Shown: piece after piece, positions 1 through 7,307 of the stretch
Numbering within the stretch: the stretch's first letter is position 1
Layout of the letters: every line of letters starts with the position of its first letter
NCBI GenBank assembly: GCA_019348475.1
Contig: JAHWJJ010000067.1
Location: 1 to 13,235, forward strand
Direction of reading: 5' to 3'
Length of the DNA: 13,235 bases
From: Gemmatimonadota bacterium
GTDB taxonomy: Bacteria > Gemmatimonadota > Gemmatimonadetes > Longimicrobiales > Longimicrobiaceae
Position numbers and translations under genes: made by a program
The notes under the pieces: generated by a model
Databases searched by the model: none
What the model was told of the DNA's origin: nothing
The model's input: only the letters and a program-made list of their open reading frames with translations

Positions 1-54
1 CACCCGTTCACCCGTTCACCCGTTCACCCGTTCACCCGTTCACCCGTTCACCCG
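1..54. repeat. 8-bp tandem repeat, 6.75 copies, at window edge
   Basis: The unit CACCCGTT (AACGGGTG on the minus strand) is repeated six times perfectly and followed by a partial copy CACCCG. It begins at the first base of the window, so the array may be longer upstream. It lies 54 bp past the stop codon of the methyltransferase gene that ends the minus-strand operon. No spacers separate the units, so it is a microsatellite-type array and not a CRISPR. No function can be read from it. Confidence 0.95.
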
Positions 55-107
55 CGGACCCCGCGCGCGCACCACCCCCTCCCAACCACCCGGAACGCTG
101 CACTCCT

Positions 108-1058
108 CTACACGAACGCGCGGGCGTATGCCTGAAGGTTCATCGCCAGCGGGGTGCGCACGCCGAACGGCAGCACCCGCGCGGCGGCCGTCATCCCCCG
201 CCGCACCGCCACCCGGCCGGCGCGGGCGGCGCCCTGGCCCGGCGGCGGGAGGACGGGCGCGGCGGTGGTGATGGACACGTCCACGTAGCCGGCGCGCTCC
301 AGCGCCATCCGCAGCGATCCGGCCGTGAAATGCGACACGTGCACCAGGTTGTCCGCCACCGTGGGCCGGTACCCGGGCACCACCCGCCCCCGGATGCGCT
401 CCTTCATCAGCTGGTGGGGGCCGTGCGGCACCTTTACCGCGATCCACCCGCCCGGCTCCAGCACCCGCTTTACCCCCAGCAGCGCCTCCACCGGCCGCGG
501 GATGTGCTCCAGCACGTCGATCAGCGTCACCGCGGCGTAGCGCCGGCCCTGCGCCTCCAGGTCGCGCAGGTCCGCGCGGTGCACGGGAAGCCCCGTGGCG
601 CGGGCGGCGTACGCACTGGTGCGCGGGTTCAGCTCCACCCCCTCCGCGCGCCACCCCGCCTCCGCCGCCAGCTGGATCAGCCGCCCCACGTGCGCGCCCA
701 GGTCCAGCAGCGTCCGCCGCCTCGCGGGCACGCGGTCCGAGAGCCGGGCGACGACCTCGCGGAAGATCAGGTCCTTGGTGCCGTCCCGAAACTCCGCCTC
801 CATCCACTCGTCCGACCAGCGCTGGTCGTACATCCGCTCGAAGTAGTCCGGCAGCGAGGGGAGCGCCGCCGGCTGCGCGAAACCGCACCCGCGGCAGCGG
901 ACGATCTCCACCGTCGCGCCCGTGTAGCGCGCCAGCTCCGGGTCCTGCTGCGCGTAGGCTGAGAACTCGAAGATCGCCCGCGTCACGGGCCTCAGCCGCT
1001 CGCCTCCGCAGATCCAGCACGCGCCTGTGGGCGCAAAGCCGGCGTGCGCCTCCGTCAC
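108..1058 (-). CDS. Class I SAM-dependent methyltransferase with N-terminal zinc ribbon
   Basis: A 316-residue protein, probably a cytoplasmic methyltransferase acting on a nucleotide sugar or glycan intermediate. The N-terminus carries two cysteine pairs, C14-x2-C17 (CWICGG) and C55-x2-C58 (CRGCGF), a zinc-ribbon arrangement common in sugar-modifying methyltransferases. The Rossmann fold follows: motif I LLDLGAHVG at about 117-125, where the usual G-x-G-x-G is partly replaced by A-H-V-G, an acidic E142 after the second strand, DVLEH at 181-185 and the EPGGW turn near 201-205. The GTG start at 1058 is chosen because it overlaps the stop of the upstream glycosyltransferase in the 4-bp pattern GTGA and gives the Cys motif a normal distance from the N-terminus. 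It is the last gene of the operon. The substrate and methylated atom (C, N or O) cannot be told from sequence. Confidence 0.88.
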   Translation of the reverse strand: MTEAHAGFAPTGACWICGGERLRPVTRAIFEFSAYAQQDPELARYTGATVEIVRCRGCGFAQPAALPSLPDYFERMYDQRWSDEWMEAEFRDGTKDLIFREVVARLSDRVPARRRTLLDLGAHVGRLIQLAAEAGWRAEGVELNPRTSAYAARATGLPVHRADLRDLEAQGRRYAAVTLIDVLEHIPRPVEALLGVKRVLEPGGWIAVKVPHGPHQLMKERIRGRVVPGYRPTVADNLVHVSHFTAGSLRMALERAGYVDVSITTAAPVLPPPGQGAARAGRVAVRRGMTAAARVLPFGVRTPLAMNLQAYARAFV

Positions 1059-2197
1059 CGCGTCGCCTCCAGGATCAGGTTCGTCATCCGTTGCGCCATG
1101 TGGTCCCAGGTGCGCGACCGCAGCTGCGCCGAAGCGGCCCGGGCGGCGTCGCGGTGGATGGGGATCGCGCCGCGCCACGCCCGCAGGCGGACCGCGAGCT
1201 CTGCGGGGTCGTCCGGATCGCGCAGCAGCAGGGGGTGCATCGCGGCCGGGATCACCTCCGCCACCCCCGCCGCCGCGCTGACGATCGCCGGCAGCCCGCA
1301 GCAGAGCGCCTCCTGCACCGCCAGCCCGAACGCCTCGTAGCGCGTGGGCGCGGCGAGCGCGTCCGCCGACCAGAGCACGCGCCGCACGTCCGCCTGAAAG
1401 CCCAGGAAGAGGATGCGCTCCGCCACCCCCGCCTCCGCCGCGCGCCGCCTCCACGCCTCCAGCTCCCCGCCCGCCCCCACCACGGCCAGCCGCGCGTCCC
1501 ACTCCGCGTCCGCGCAGAGCCGCCTCCACGCCGCGAACAGCGTGTCGAACCCCTTGCGCCGGTCCCCTAGCGCCCCGACGAAGCAGACCACCGGCGCGTC
1601 GTCCGTCCACCCCAGCGCCCGCCGCGCCGAGGCACGTTCGTCGGAGGACGGGGGCCGGAAGCGGCCGGGGTCGGTGCCGTAGTGGACGACGTGGGCGGAG
1701 TCCCCGTGCGCGCCGAGCAGTTCCACCGCGTGCCGGCGCGTCAGCTCCGAGTTGCATACGGTGATCCCGGCGCGCCGTACGGCCGCCCGCTCGTCGCGCA
1801 GCGCGCGGGCGCGGGACGCGGCGGCGATCATCCGCCGCACCGGCTGCCCGGCCACCGCCGGGGCGTACGCCGCGTGGACGTAGTGCAGCCACACCGCGTT
1901 CCCCGCGCGGCAGTTGCCGCCGTTCGCCAGGACCACCGGGCCCCGCGCCCGCAGCGCCCGCGCGACGCGGCGGCCCGCGCGGTCCAGCAGGGGAAAGCCC
2001 AGCGTGTGCGAGCCGAGGGGGCGGCGCACCGGGTGGACGCGAAGGTTCGGCAGCGCGGCCAGGTCGTCCGCGACGCGGTGGGCCACCAGGTGCGTCTCCG
2101 TCCCCCGCCGCGCCAGGAACGAGGCCACGGCGTGGTTGGCGGCGTCCATCCCGCCCGTGCGGACGAAGTCGCCGGCCACGATCACCCAGGGCCTCAC
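1055..2197 (-). CDS. Glycosyltransferase family 4 (GT-B fold)
   Basis: A 380-residue GT4-type retaining glycosyltransferase, expected to add a sugar from a nucleotide donor to a lipid-linked glycan at the inner membrane face. The N-terminal acceptor domain has the glycine-rich loop RTGGMDAANH at about 13-22. The C-terminal donor domain begins near 200 with VCFVGALGDRRKGFDTL (204-220), including the phosphate-binding R213/K215 region. The E-x7-E motif is E288-E296 in YEAFGLAVQEAL, and the loop GVAEVI follows at about 311-316. The GTG start at 2197 overlaps the upstream membrane-protein stop as GTGA, and its stop in turn overlaps the next gene. The open frame continues upstream to 3508, but that part is antisense-like noise over the polymerase gene. 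The sugar donor is unknown. Confidence 0.92.
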   Translation of the reverse strand: MRPWVIVAGDFVRTGGMDAANHAVASFLARRGTETHLVAHRVADDLAALPNLRVHPVRRPLGSHTLGFPLLDRAGRRVARALRARGPVVLANGGNCRAGNAVWLHYVHAAYAPAVAGQPVRRMIAAASRARALRDERAAVRRAGITVCNSELTRRHAVELLGAHGDSAHVVHYGTDPGRFRPPSSDERASARRALGWTDDAPVVCFVGALGDRRKGFDTLFAAWRRLCADAEWDARLAVVGAGGELEAWRRRAAEAGVAERILFLGFQADVRRVLWSADALAAPTRYEAFGLAVQEALCCGLPAIVSAAAGVAEVIPAAMHPLLLRDPDDPAELAVRLRAWRGAIPIHRDAARAASAQLRSRTWDHMAQRMTNLILEATR

Positions 2198-3585
2198 GGC
2201 GCCGGAAGCCCGCCCGCCGCCGACCGGCGGGCGTGGCGCGCGGCGGCGAACAGCGTGGCGTTCAGCAGCCAGAACTCCATCCCCGACTGGGAGAGGAAGA
2301 TGGGGTACGAGAAGGTGAGCGCCGTGGCGCCCACGCTGTACGCCAGGACGATGGCGCCCCAGAAGGGAAGGTCGTGCGCCTCCGGGGACGGAGGGCGCGC
2401 CCGCGCCGTGCGCCACGTCGTCAGCAGCGCCACCGCGATGGCCAGCAGGTACGTCGCCAGCAGGGGCGCGCCGCCGTCCACGATCCACCCCGCCCACTGG
2501 ATCTCCACCCACACCTCCTTGGCGGCCTCGCCGCCGCCAAAGTAGGTGGCCGTCATCCCCCAGTGCCCCAGCCCCTCGCCAAAGGGCGCGTTGGGAAGGG
2601 TCTTGAAGAGCGCGTCTTCCAGAAAGCGGCCCCGGTTCTCGTAGTACACCTGCGTGGGGCGGTTGCGGACCAGGGTCTGCATGCGGTTGGCGACGTCCAC
2701 GCCCGCCATGTTGCGCGCCGCCAGGTAGCCCGCAAGCACCATCACCCCCAGCCCCGCCACCAGGGTCGAGAGCCGGCGCACGTCCCGCCGCCACACCAGG
2801 ACCGCCGCCACGGCCACCAGGCTGATCCCCGTCATCACCACCAGCGCGCGGATCTGCGAGAGGTACAGGCACGCCACGCCCAGCCCGATGCTGGCCAGCG
2901 ACGCCGCCATCGCCCCCGGCGTGCGGCGGGTGAGAAAGAAGCCCACCCCCAGCAGCACCGCGTATAGCCCTGAGATCGCCGCGCCGCCGGGGACGTCCGT
3001 GAGCCCCATGGGCCGGAAGACGCGCTGCCCCGTGGCGGTGGTGATCTTGAGGGATTCGACGTAGCCCGTGCCCTTGGACTCGATCACCGCCGAGACGGGC
3101 GGAGTAAAGGTGCCGGGGCGATACACCTGCAGCACCCCGATCCCCGCGCTGAGCGTGTGGAAGCCCCACAGGATGACGACCGCGCGACGCAGCATGCGCA
3201 GGTCGATGCTGGTGAGCCGCGGCACCCAGAACAGCGGCCCCAGCACCGCCGCGTACAGCCCCACCTGCGCCATCCCGCCCATCAGGCTGGCTGTTTCGGG
3301 GTGGAACACGCAGATCCCCAGCACCACCAGCGCCAGCACCGCCGGGCCGGACGCCGGGTGCGCCGAGCCGCGCCCGCGCAGCCCCACCACCAGCGCCAGG
3401 CTGGCGCCGAACGCCGCCATGCGCACCAGCATGCGTCCCCAGCCGATGTCGCCGGAGATGAGCGCCAGCTGGCAGAGCAGTTGAAAGATGATGAAGGCGG
3501 GCACCCACGGGAACGCCGCGCGCGGCCGTCCCCGCGGAGTGCCGTACGGCGCCGCGTAGGGAAGCGGATGCGCGGCCGTGCTCAC
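2194..3585 (-). CDS. O-antigen polymerase/ligase family membrane protein (Wzy/WaaL-like)
   Basis: A 463-residue polytopic membrane protein. Hydrophobic segments appear at about 27-45, 52-69, 80-95, 104-121, 134-152, 199-218, 226-243, 246-264, 271-290, 373-391, 408-427 and 436-450. Between 291 and 372 lies a long polar loop with VYYENRGRFLEDALF and FGEGLGHWG, the type of large periplasmic loop seen in Wzy polymerases and WaaL-type O-antigen ligases. The segment YLSQIRALVV near 241-250 fits the conserved Ser/Arg region before a membrane helix in this superfamily. It would polymerise or transfer undecaprenyl-linked repeat units at the periplasmic face. Polymerase and ligase cannot be told apart by eye. 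The GTG start at 3585 overlaps the upstream FkbM stop as GTGA; the glycosyltransferase and methyltransferase neighbours support a surface-polysaccharide role. Confidence 0.85.
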   Translation of the reverse strand: MSTAAHPLPYAAPYGTPRGRPRAAFPWVPAFIIFQLLCQLALISGDIGWGRMLVRMAAFGASLALVVGLRGRGSAHPASGPAVLALVVLGICVFHPETASLMGGMAQVGLYAAVLGPLFWVPRLTSIDLRMLRRAVVILWGFHTLSAGIGVLQVYRPGTFTPPVSAVIESKGTGYVESLKITTATGQRVFRPMGLTDVPGGAAISGLYAVLLGVGFFLTRRTPGAMAASLASIGLGVACLYLSQIRALVVMTGISLVAVAAVLVWRRDVRRLSTLVAGLGVMVLAGYLAARNMAGVDVANRMQTLVRNRPTQVYYENRGRFLEDALFKTLPNAPFGEGLGHWGMTATYFGGGEAAKEVWVEIQWAGWIVDGGAPLLATYLLAIAVALLTTWRTARARPPSPEAHDLPFWGAIVLAYSVGATALTFSYPIFLSQSGMEFWLLNATLFAAARHARRSAAGGLPAP

Positions 3586-4504
3586 GCGATCTCCATCCCC
3601 GGAAGCGTCCACGGCTGGTGCGGCCAGGCGCCCGGCGGTTCGTCGCCGACGATGGCGCGCAGCCGCGGGCGCGGCGCCGCGCGGCCGTACAGCGCGCCGC
3701 GCTCCGTCGCCGGCTCCCTGTCGATCCACCCGCCGCGGTACCCCGTTCCTTCCATCATCTCATCGTTTCTCCAAGCCGCGCCGCTTCCGGATGCTGCCCC
3801 GGGGGCAGCTCCACCAGGATGCGGCGGTAGCGCCGCTCCGCCAGTCCTCGCGGCGTCCCGCGCACCACCAGCTCTTCCGCGCCCTCCACGTCCACCTTCA
3901 CCAGGTCCACGGACCCGATCCCTGCGCGTCCAGCACGGTCCAGCGGCGCCGTCGCCACGGCGAACGACGGCGCGTCCCCGGCGGGGGCGGCCACCAGGCT
4001 GCTGACCCCGCGGTTGGGGTCCGCCTCCGCGTATTCCGCCACCACCGCCGTTCCCCGAGCGGTCCGACGCGGCGAGGGCCAGCGCGGTCACGTTGCGGAT
4101 TCCGTTCCGCGCCTGGTTGGCCGCCAGCTCCGCGTGCATGCCCGGGTCCGGCTCCAGCGCGACCACGCGTCCGGCGGGCCCCACCGCGTGCGCGGCGACC
4201 AGGGTGAAGTACCCCCAGTTGGCCCCACGTCCACGAACATCCCGCCGGGCGGCAGCGACGCGCGCACGGCCGCCGTCTCCGCGGGCGCCGTGCGCCCCGT
4301 GAGGCATGCCTCACGCGCGATCACGTTGCGCAGGTCGCACCCGTACCGGGCGCCGCCGATCTCCGCGTGCAGCCGGTCCTCGAACGGGGCGAGGGAGATG
4401 CGGCTGAGCCGCTCGAACGCGCGAAAGCGGCCGGCGGGAAGGCGGCGCACCAGGGCGCGCGCGGCGCGGAACCACGCCGGCGGGGGACGGAGGGCGTCAG
4501 CCAT
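3582..4504 (-). pseudogene. FkbM-family methyltransferase, disrupted by multiple frameshifts
   Basis: The gene reads as one FkbM-family SAM methyltransferase only if the frame is changed at least three times. The N-terminal part (4504 to about 4224) runs to FVDVG, then a one-base loss in a G run (CCCC at 4223-4226 on the plus strand) moves the frame to ANWGYFTLVAAHAVG and VVALEPDPGMHAEL. An extra G in the run at 4053-4056 moves it back to VVAEYAEADPNRG and VDLVKVDVEGAEELV. A third shift near 3759-3763 leads into the C-terminal GYRGGWIDREP, which ends at 3582. A further compensating pair is possible near 3915-3935. The ATG at 4504 overlaps the upstream gene by 8 bp (ATGGCTGA), and the stop overlaps the next gene's GTG, so the flanking coupling is intact. 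FkbM enzymes are typically O-methyltransferases. This is either a recently decayed gene or a locally poor read of an intact one. Confidence 0.82.
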
Positions 4505-5171
4505 GCGGTTTGCGCCCGGCCAGCAGCAGGTTGTCGCTCAGCGCGCGCGGAAACGCGCGGGAGAGCGCGGCGGGCCAGTGCGTTCCGGTGGAGGGGACGC
4601 GCCCGCGGCCGCTGTATTCGATGGCGACGTCCACCAGCCCGCACTCCCCCGCCATCCGCCGCAGGTCCACCGCGAGCAGCGCCGTCAGGTGCGCGGGATA
4701 CGACGTATCGGTGAACGCCGCGTGCTCGCCGCGCAGCACGAAGCGCGTCTTGCTGAGCAGGCTGTGCTGGTTGGGGGTGGTGACGATGACCCACCCGCCC
4801 GGCTTCGCCAGCCGCGCCAGCATGCGGACGAACGCGCGCGGGTTCTCCAGGTGCTCGATGGTCTCCACCCCCGCCGCCACGTCCGCGACGCCGTCCGGCA
4901 GCGGCGCCTCGCCGCGGTCCAGGTCCAGCGCGTGGAACTCGCCTTCGGCGGGGAATCCCTCGTAGCGAATCACGTCCACGCCCACATAGCGATGGAAGTG
5001 GGCGCGGAGGTGCGGCCACAGATGCCCCGATCCGCATCCCACGTCCACCAGCGTGCCACCGGCGGGGTGCCGAGCGCGGACCGCCCGCTCCACCATCCGG
5101 TAGATTGCGTCGCCGCTCGCGCCCAGGCTGCGGCGGGCGCGCTCTTCCGTCGTGGGGGCGGATTGCGTCAT
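4497..5171 (-). CDS. Class I SAM-dependent methyltransferase (Methyltransf_23/UbiG-like)
   Basis: A 224-residue methyltransferase and the first gene of the five-gene minus-strand operon. Motif I is VDVGCGSGHLW at about 42-52, followed by YVGVDV (62-67) with the acidic D66, GVETIEHLENP (101-111) and KPGGWVIVTTPN (123-134). This is the standard order for small-molecule or sugar methyltransferases. The ATG at 5171 gives the expected 40 or so residues before motif I. No good Shine-Dalgarno lies at normal distance: GGAAG is about 14 bases upstream. It overlaps the broken FkbM gene by 8 bp. A polysaccharide-related substrate is inferred from context alone. Confidence 0.9.
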   Translation of the reverse strand: MTQSAPTTEERARRSLGASGDAIYRMVERAVRARHPAGGTLVDVGCGSGHLWPHLRAHFHRYVGVDVIRYEGFPAEGEFHALDLDRGEAPLPDGVADVAAGVETIEHLENPRAFVRMLARLAKPGGWVIVTTPNQHSLLSKTRFVLRGEHAAFTDTSYPAHLTALLAVDLRRMAGECGLVDVAIEYSGRGRVPSTGTHWPAALSRAFPRALSDNLLLAGRKPHG

Positions 5172-5669
5172 CCGGGGGTGGAGAACTTCCGGGGCGGAGT
5201 CGTGGCCGTGCGAACCCGCAATCTATTCACAGGCTGGACGTGGTGACCAGATGCGGCGCGTCGATGCGGGCGAAGCGAAGAGAAGTTGGGCTACGATGCT
5301 CGTTGCGAATGTGACCCGTAATCGCCGTCTCCGCGCCAGGAGCGAACGAATTCACCGCTGGAATTCCGAAGTCGGCCTCCGCGGACTGCACCGGGACCGG
5401 CCCTCATGCGGCGGCCCGGCCGCCGGAGCAGTTGAAGCCCCGCGCGGTTTGCGGGGCTTACTGCCTTCGTTGCGGCGGCTTTAGCCGCTCCCGCGCGGGC
5501 CCACCCCTGGACCAGAGCCGCAGCGTCCGGGTGGCGACGTCCCAGCCGGAGCGAATGAATTCGCCGCTGGAAATCGCGAAGTCCGCCTCCGCAAACTGCA
5601 CCTGCGCCAGGCCCTCACGCCACGGCCCCGCCTCCCGGAGCAGTTGAAGCCCCGCGCAGTTTGCCGGGC
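5172..5669. other. Non-coding spacer of about 500 bp
   Basis: There is no credible gene on either strand between the methyltransferase start and the glycosyltransferase stop. The spacer is mostly filled by repeat copy 1 and most of copy 2. The first 165 bp (5172-5338) should contain the promoter and leader of the five-gene minus-strand operon. An AT-rich patch near 5218-5228 is the only place that looks like a possible -10 region, but no convincing -35 partner is present. Confidence 0.7.
5339..5494. repeat. Intergenic repeat, copy 1 (about 156 bp)
   Basis: A direct repeat of the unit at 5548-5706, offset by 209 bp. Shared landmarks, in order, are GAATTC followed by CGCTGGAA, a GAAGTC..CCTCCG..ACTGCAC block, CCGGAGCAGTTGAAGCCCCG, and TTGCGGCGGCTTTAGCCGCT. 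Copy 1 contains two clean hairpins: AAGCCCCGC pairs with GCGGGGCTT (5435-5443 with 5451-5459, 7-base loop), and GCGGC pairs with GCCGC around TTTA (5475-5488). The mix of conserved ends and palindromes suggests a dispersed REP-like element rather than a gene. It sits upstream of the methyltransferase operon and downstream of a glycosyltransferase. Confidence 0.85.
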
Positions 5670-5706
5670 TTACCGCAGTCGTTGCGGCGGCTTTAGCCGC
5701 TCCCGC
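5548..5706. repeat. Intergenic repeat, copy 2, overlapping the end of a glycosyltransferase gene
   Basis: The second copy of the 156-159 bp element. Its stems are more diverged: AAGCCC pairs with GGGCTT, but the inner bases no longer match. The element runs into the minus-strand glycosyltransferase gene, so its last 37 bases (5670-5706) encode the final residues (ending RLKPPQRLR) and the stop codon of that protein. The 53 bp between the copies shows nothing recognisable. No terminal inverted repeats or open frame support a mobile element with its own transposase. Confidence 0.85.
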
Positions 5707-6824
5707 TCGGCCCCGGCCCCGTGCACCACCGCCTCCAGCACGTCTCGCAGCTTCTCCGCCTGTCGCTGGGGATGGCACAGCGCGCGGGCGCGGGCGGGGC
5801 CGGCGGCGCCCAGGCCGGCGCGGAGGGCGGGATCGCGGATCAGCAGCAACAGCGCATCCGCAAGCGGCGCGGGATCTTCCGGCGGGACGAGCAGACCGCA
5901 TTCCGCGCTGACGATCTCCCGCGCGCCGCCGATGGCCGTCGCGATCACCGGCAGCCCGGCGTGCATCCCCTCGACGAACGCGATGCCGAACGGCTCCGGG
6001 CCCAGGTTCGGCTGGCAGAGAACGTCGGCGGAGGCCATCAGCGCCGGCACGTCGTCGCGCTGCCCCAGAAAGCGGATGCGCGGCGCGATCCCCAGCTGCT
6101 GCGCCAGCGCATACGTCTCCGCCAGGTGCGCCTCCTCGTGCGCCCGCTGCGCCCCCCCGGCGATCCACGCCGTCCATCCCCCGACGTCCCGCAGCCGGGC
6201 CAGCGCCTCCACCAGCAGCCGGTGCCCCTTCCACGGCTCCATCCGGCTCGCCTGCAGGATCACCACGTCATCCGCCGGCGTGTCCACCTGCGCGCGCATC
6301 AGCCGCCGGTCCACGCCCGCCCCATCGGGTTGCGGGACGGGGGGATGGACGACGTCGGACGCCACGCCGGACCAGAGCCGGTGCAGCGTGCCCCGCGCGA
6401 ACTCGCTGGTGCAGACGGCGAAGTCCGGCCGCACGCGCTTCGCGAACCGGTCCGCCCACGTCTGCCCCGTCACCGCGTCGTGCAGCCAGAAGACGAGCGG
6501 AATCCCGCGCTTCCGCGCCACCCCTGCCAGCAGCCCGTGCGTCCACGACGAATGGCAGATCACCACGTCCGGCCGCGCATCGTCCAGCACCGCGGCCAGC
6601 CGGCGCCGCGCCCGCAGCACGGTCCAGGGACGGCTCACGCGCACCGCCGCCAGCATCTCCAGCGGCGCGTGCGCGGCCCGGATCTCCTCCGCCAGCCGCC
6701 CTTCGAAGCACAACGCAAAGCGCTGCTCCAGCCCCTGCACCCGCGTCGCGGACAGGGTGGCGAGCATCCGCTCCACCCCGCCGTACAGGTTGCCGGAGTA
6801 TACGTGCAGCGCGCGAACCATCAT
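5670..6824 (-). CDS. Glycosyltransferase family 4 (GT-B fold)
   Basis: A 384-residue GT4 glycosyltransferase. The N-terminal domain opens with RALHVYSGNLYGGVERML, where Gly15-Gly16 forms the acceptor-side loop. The donor domain has ILQASRMEPWKGH (189-201) with R194 and K199 as likely phosphate contacts, E277-E285 as the E-x7-E motif in PEPFGIAFVEGM, and GGAREIV at 299-305. The start is ATG 6824 or the adjacent ATG 6821; GGAAG lies 1 base before the first and 4 before the second, so 6821 may be used. The C-terminal residues after about 373 come from a repeat element and are rich in Arg and Pro, unlike the family. It stands alone, separated from the five-gene operon by about 500 bp. The donor sugar is unknown. 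Confidence 0.9.
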   Translation of the reverse strand: MMVRALHVYSGNLYGGVERMLATLSATRVQGLEQRFALCFEGRLAEEIRAAHAPLEMLAAVRVSRPWTVLRARRRLAAVLDDARPDVVICHSSWTHGLLAGVARKRGIPLVFWLHDAVTGQTWADRFAKRVRPDFAVCTSEFARGTLHRLWSGVASDVVHPPVPQPDGAGVDRRLMRAQVDTPADDVVILQASRMEPWKGHRLLVEALARLRDVGGWTAWIAGGAQRAHEEAHLAETYALAQQLGIAPRIRFLGQRDDVPALMASADVLCQPNLGPEPFGIAFVEGMHAGLPVIATAIGGAREIVSAECGLLVPPEDPAPLADALLLLIRDPALRAGLGAAGPARARALCHPQRQAEKLRDVLEAVVHGAGAERERLKPPQRLR

Positions 6825-6889
6825 GCTTCCGCAGCGAATTGGATGGTAGGTATGGCCGACCGCAGCGCGGACGCCGCTATGGGACCCGA

Positions 6890-6919
6890 TTGCATGGTGA
6901 ATGGTAAATCTACTATATT
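6890..6919 (+). promoter_or_regulatory. Candidate sigma70-type promoter of the toxin-antitoxin pair
   Basis: TTGCAT (6890-6895) and TATATT (6914-6919) are separated by 18 bp and lie in an AT-rich patch unusual for this window. A start of transcription about 7 bp downstream of the -10 would fall at or next to the ATG at 6927, so the mRNA may be leaderless. No clear palindromic operator for the antitoxin is seen. Confidence 0.5.
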
Positions 6920-6926
6920 ATCGGGG

Positions 6927-7307
6927 ATGAGCGACCACACCCGAAGGCCTTTGATCGCGCTCGGCGCCAGCCTTGATGATCTCGGAGAAATGCCCATCGA
7001 GATCAGGAGGGCGTTCGGTCGTGCCATCCGTGTAGCTCAGTATGGTGCTTTTCCAGAAGATAGCAGGCCGTTCGGCGAGGGGCTTCCACGCGAAGTGCTC
7101 AAACTGATCGAGAGCCATCACGGCGACACATACCGTGCCGCAGTGGTGGTCGAGTTCCCGGAATGCGTCTACCTGTTGCACGTGTTCAAGAAGAAGGCGT
7201 CGTCCGGAAAAGCAACGCCCAAACCCGTGCTCGACACCATTCGGGCCCGATGGAGCGCGGCGAAGGAGCACCACCGCATCACTTACGGCCCAGGAAGCAA
7301 AACATGA
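6927..7307 (+). CDS. Type II toxin, RelE/HigB superfamily (Gp49-like)
   Basis: A 126-residue protein of the phage-derived Gp49/HigB-like toxin family, normally a ribosome-dependent mRNA interferase. Recognisable parts are the helical N-terminal region IRRAFGRAIRVAQYG (26-40), the strand region TYRAAVVVEF (68-77), and the diagnostic VYLLHVFKKK..SGKATP at 81-98, ending in a helix (RARWSAAKEHH). The gene overlaps the antitoxin start by 4 bp (ATGA). The ATG at 6927 has no normal Shine-Dalgarno but fits a leaderless transcript; an in-frame ATG at 6894 lies inside the promoter candidate and is less likely. Gene order is toxin first, as in higBA. Base composition is less GC-rich than the flanking glycan genes, consistent with acquisition. 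Confidence 0.88.
   Translation: MSDHTRRPLIALGASLDDLGEMPIEIRRAFGRAIRVAQYGAFPEDSRPFGEGLPREVLKLIESHHGDTYRAAVVVEFPECVYLLHVFKKKASSGKATPKPVLDTIRARWSAAKEHHRITYGPGSKT
7292..7297 (+). promoter_or_regulatory. Ribosome binding site of the antitoxin gene
   Basis: AGGAAG lies 6 bases before the antitoxin ATG at 7304, inside the 3' end of the toxin gene. The toxin itself lacks such a site, so the antitoxin may be translated more strongly from the shared transcript. Confidence 0.65.

Noticed and set aside
1..54. A CRISPR array
   Set aside because: Units are 8 bp with no spacers.
2198..3508. N-terminal extension of the GT4 gene at 1055-2197 to an 817-residue protein
   Set aside because: The extension is an out-of-frame reading of the polymerase gene; the GTG at 2197 overlaps the polymerase stop and gives a normal GT4 length.
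3755..4045. A separate 96-residue gene (and another at 4088-4504)
   Set aside because: Both are fragments of one FkbM methyltransferase separated by frameshifts; neither has its own ribosome binding site or a complete domain.
5458..6234. A 258-residue minus-strand frame overlapping the GT4 gene and repeat copy 1
   Set aside because: It is an alternative frame of the GT4 gene; only its tail mirrors the repeat-encoded end.
5721..6926. A plus-strand N-terminal extension making a 528-residue protein fused to the toxin
   Set aside because: It is antisense to the GT4 gene and has no family motif; the toxin family is normally about 110-130 residues and a promoter candidate lies just before 6927.
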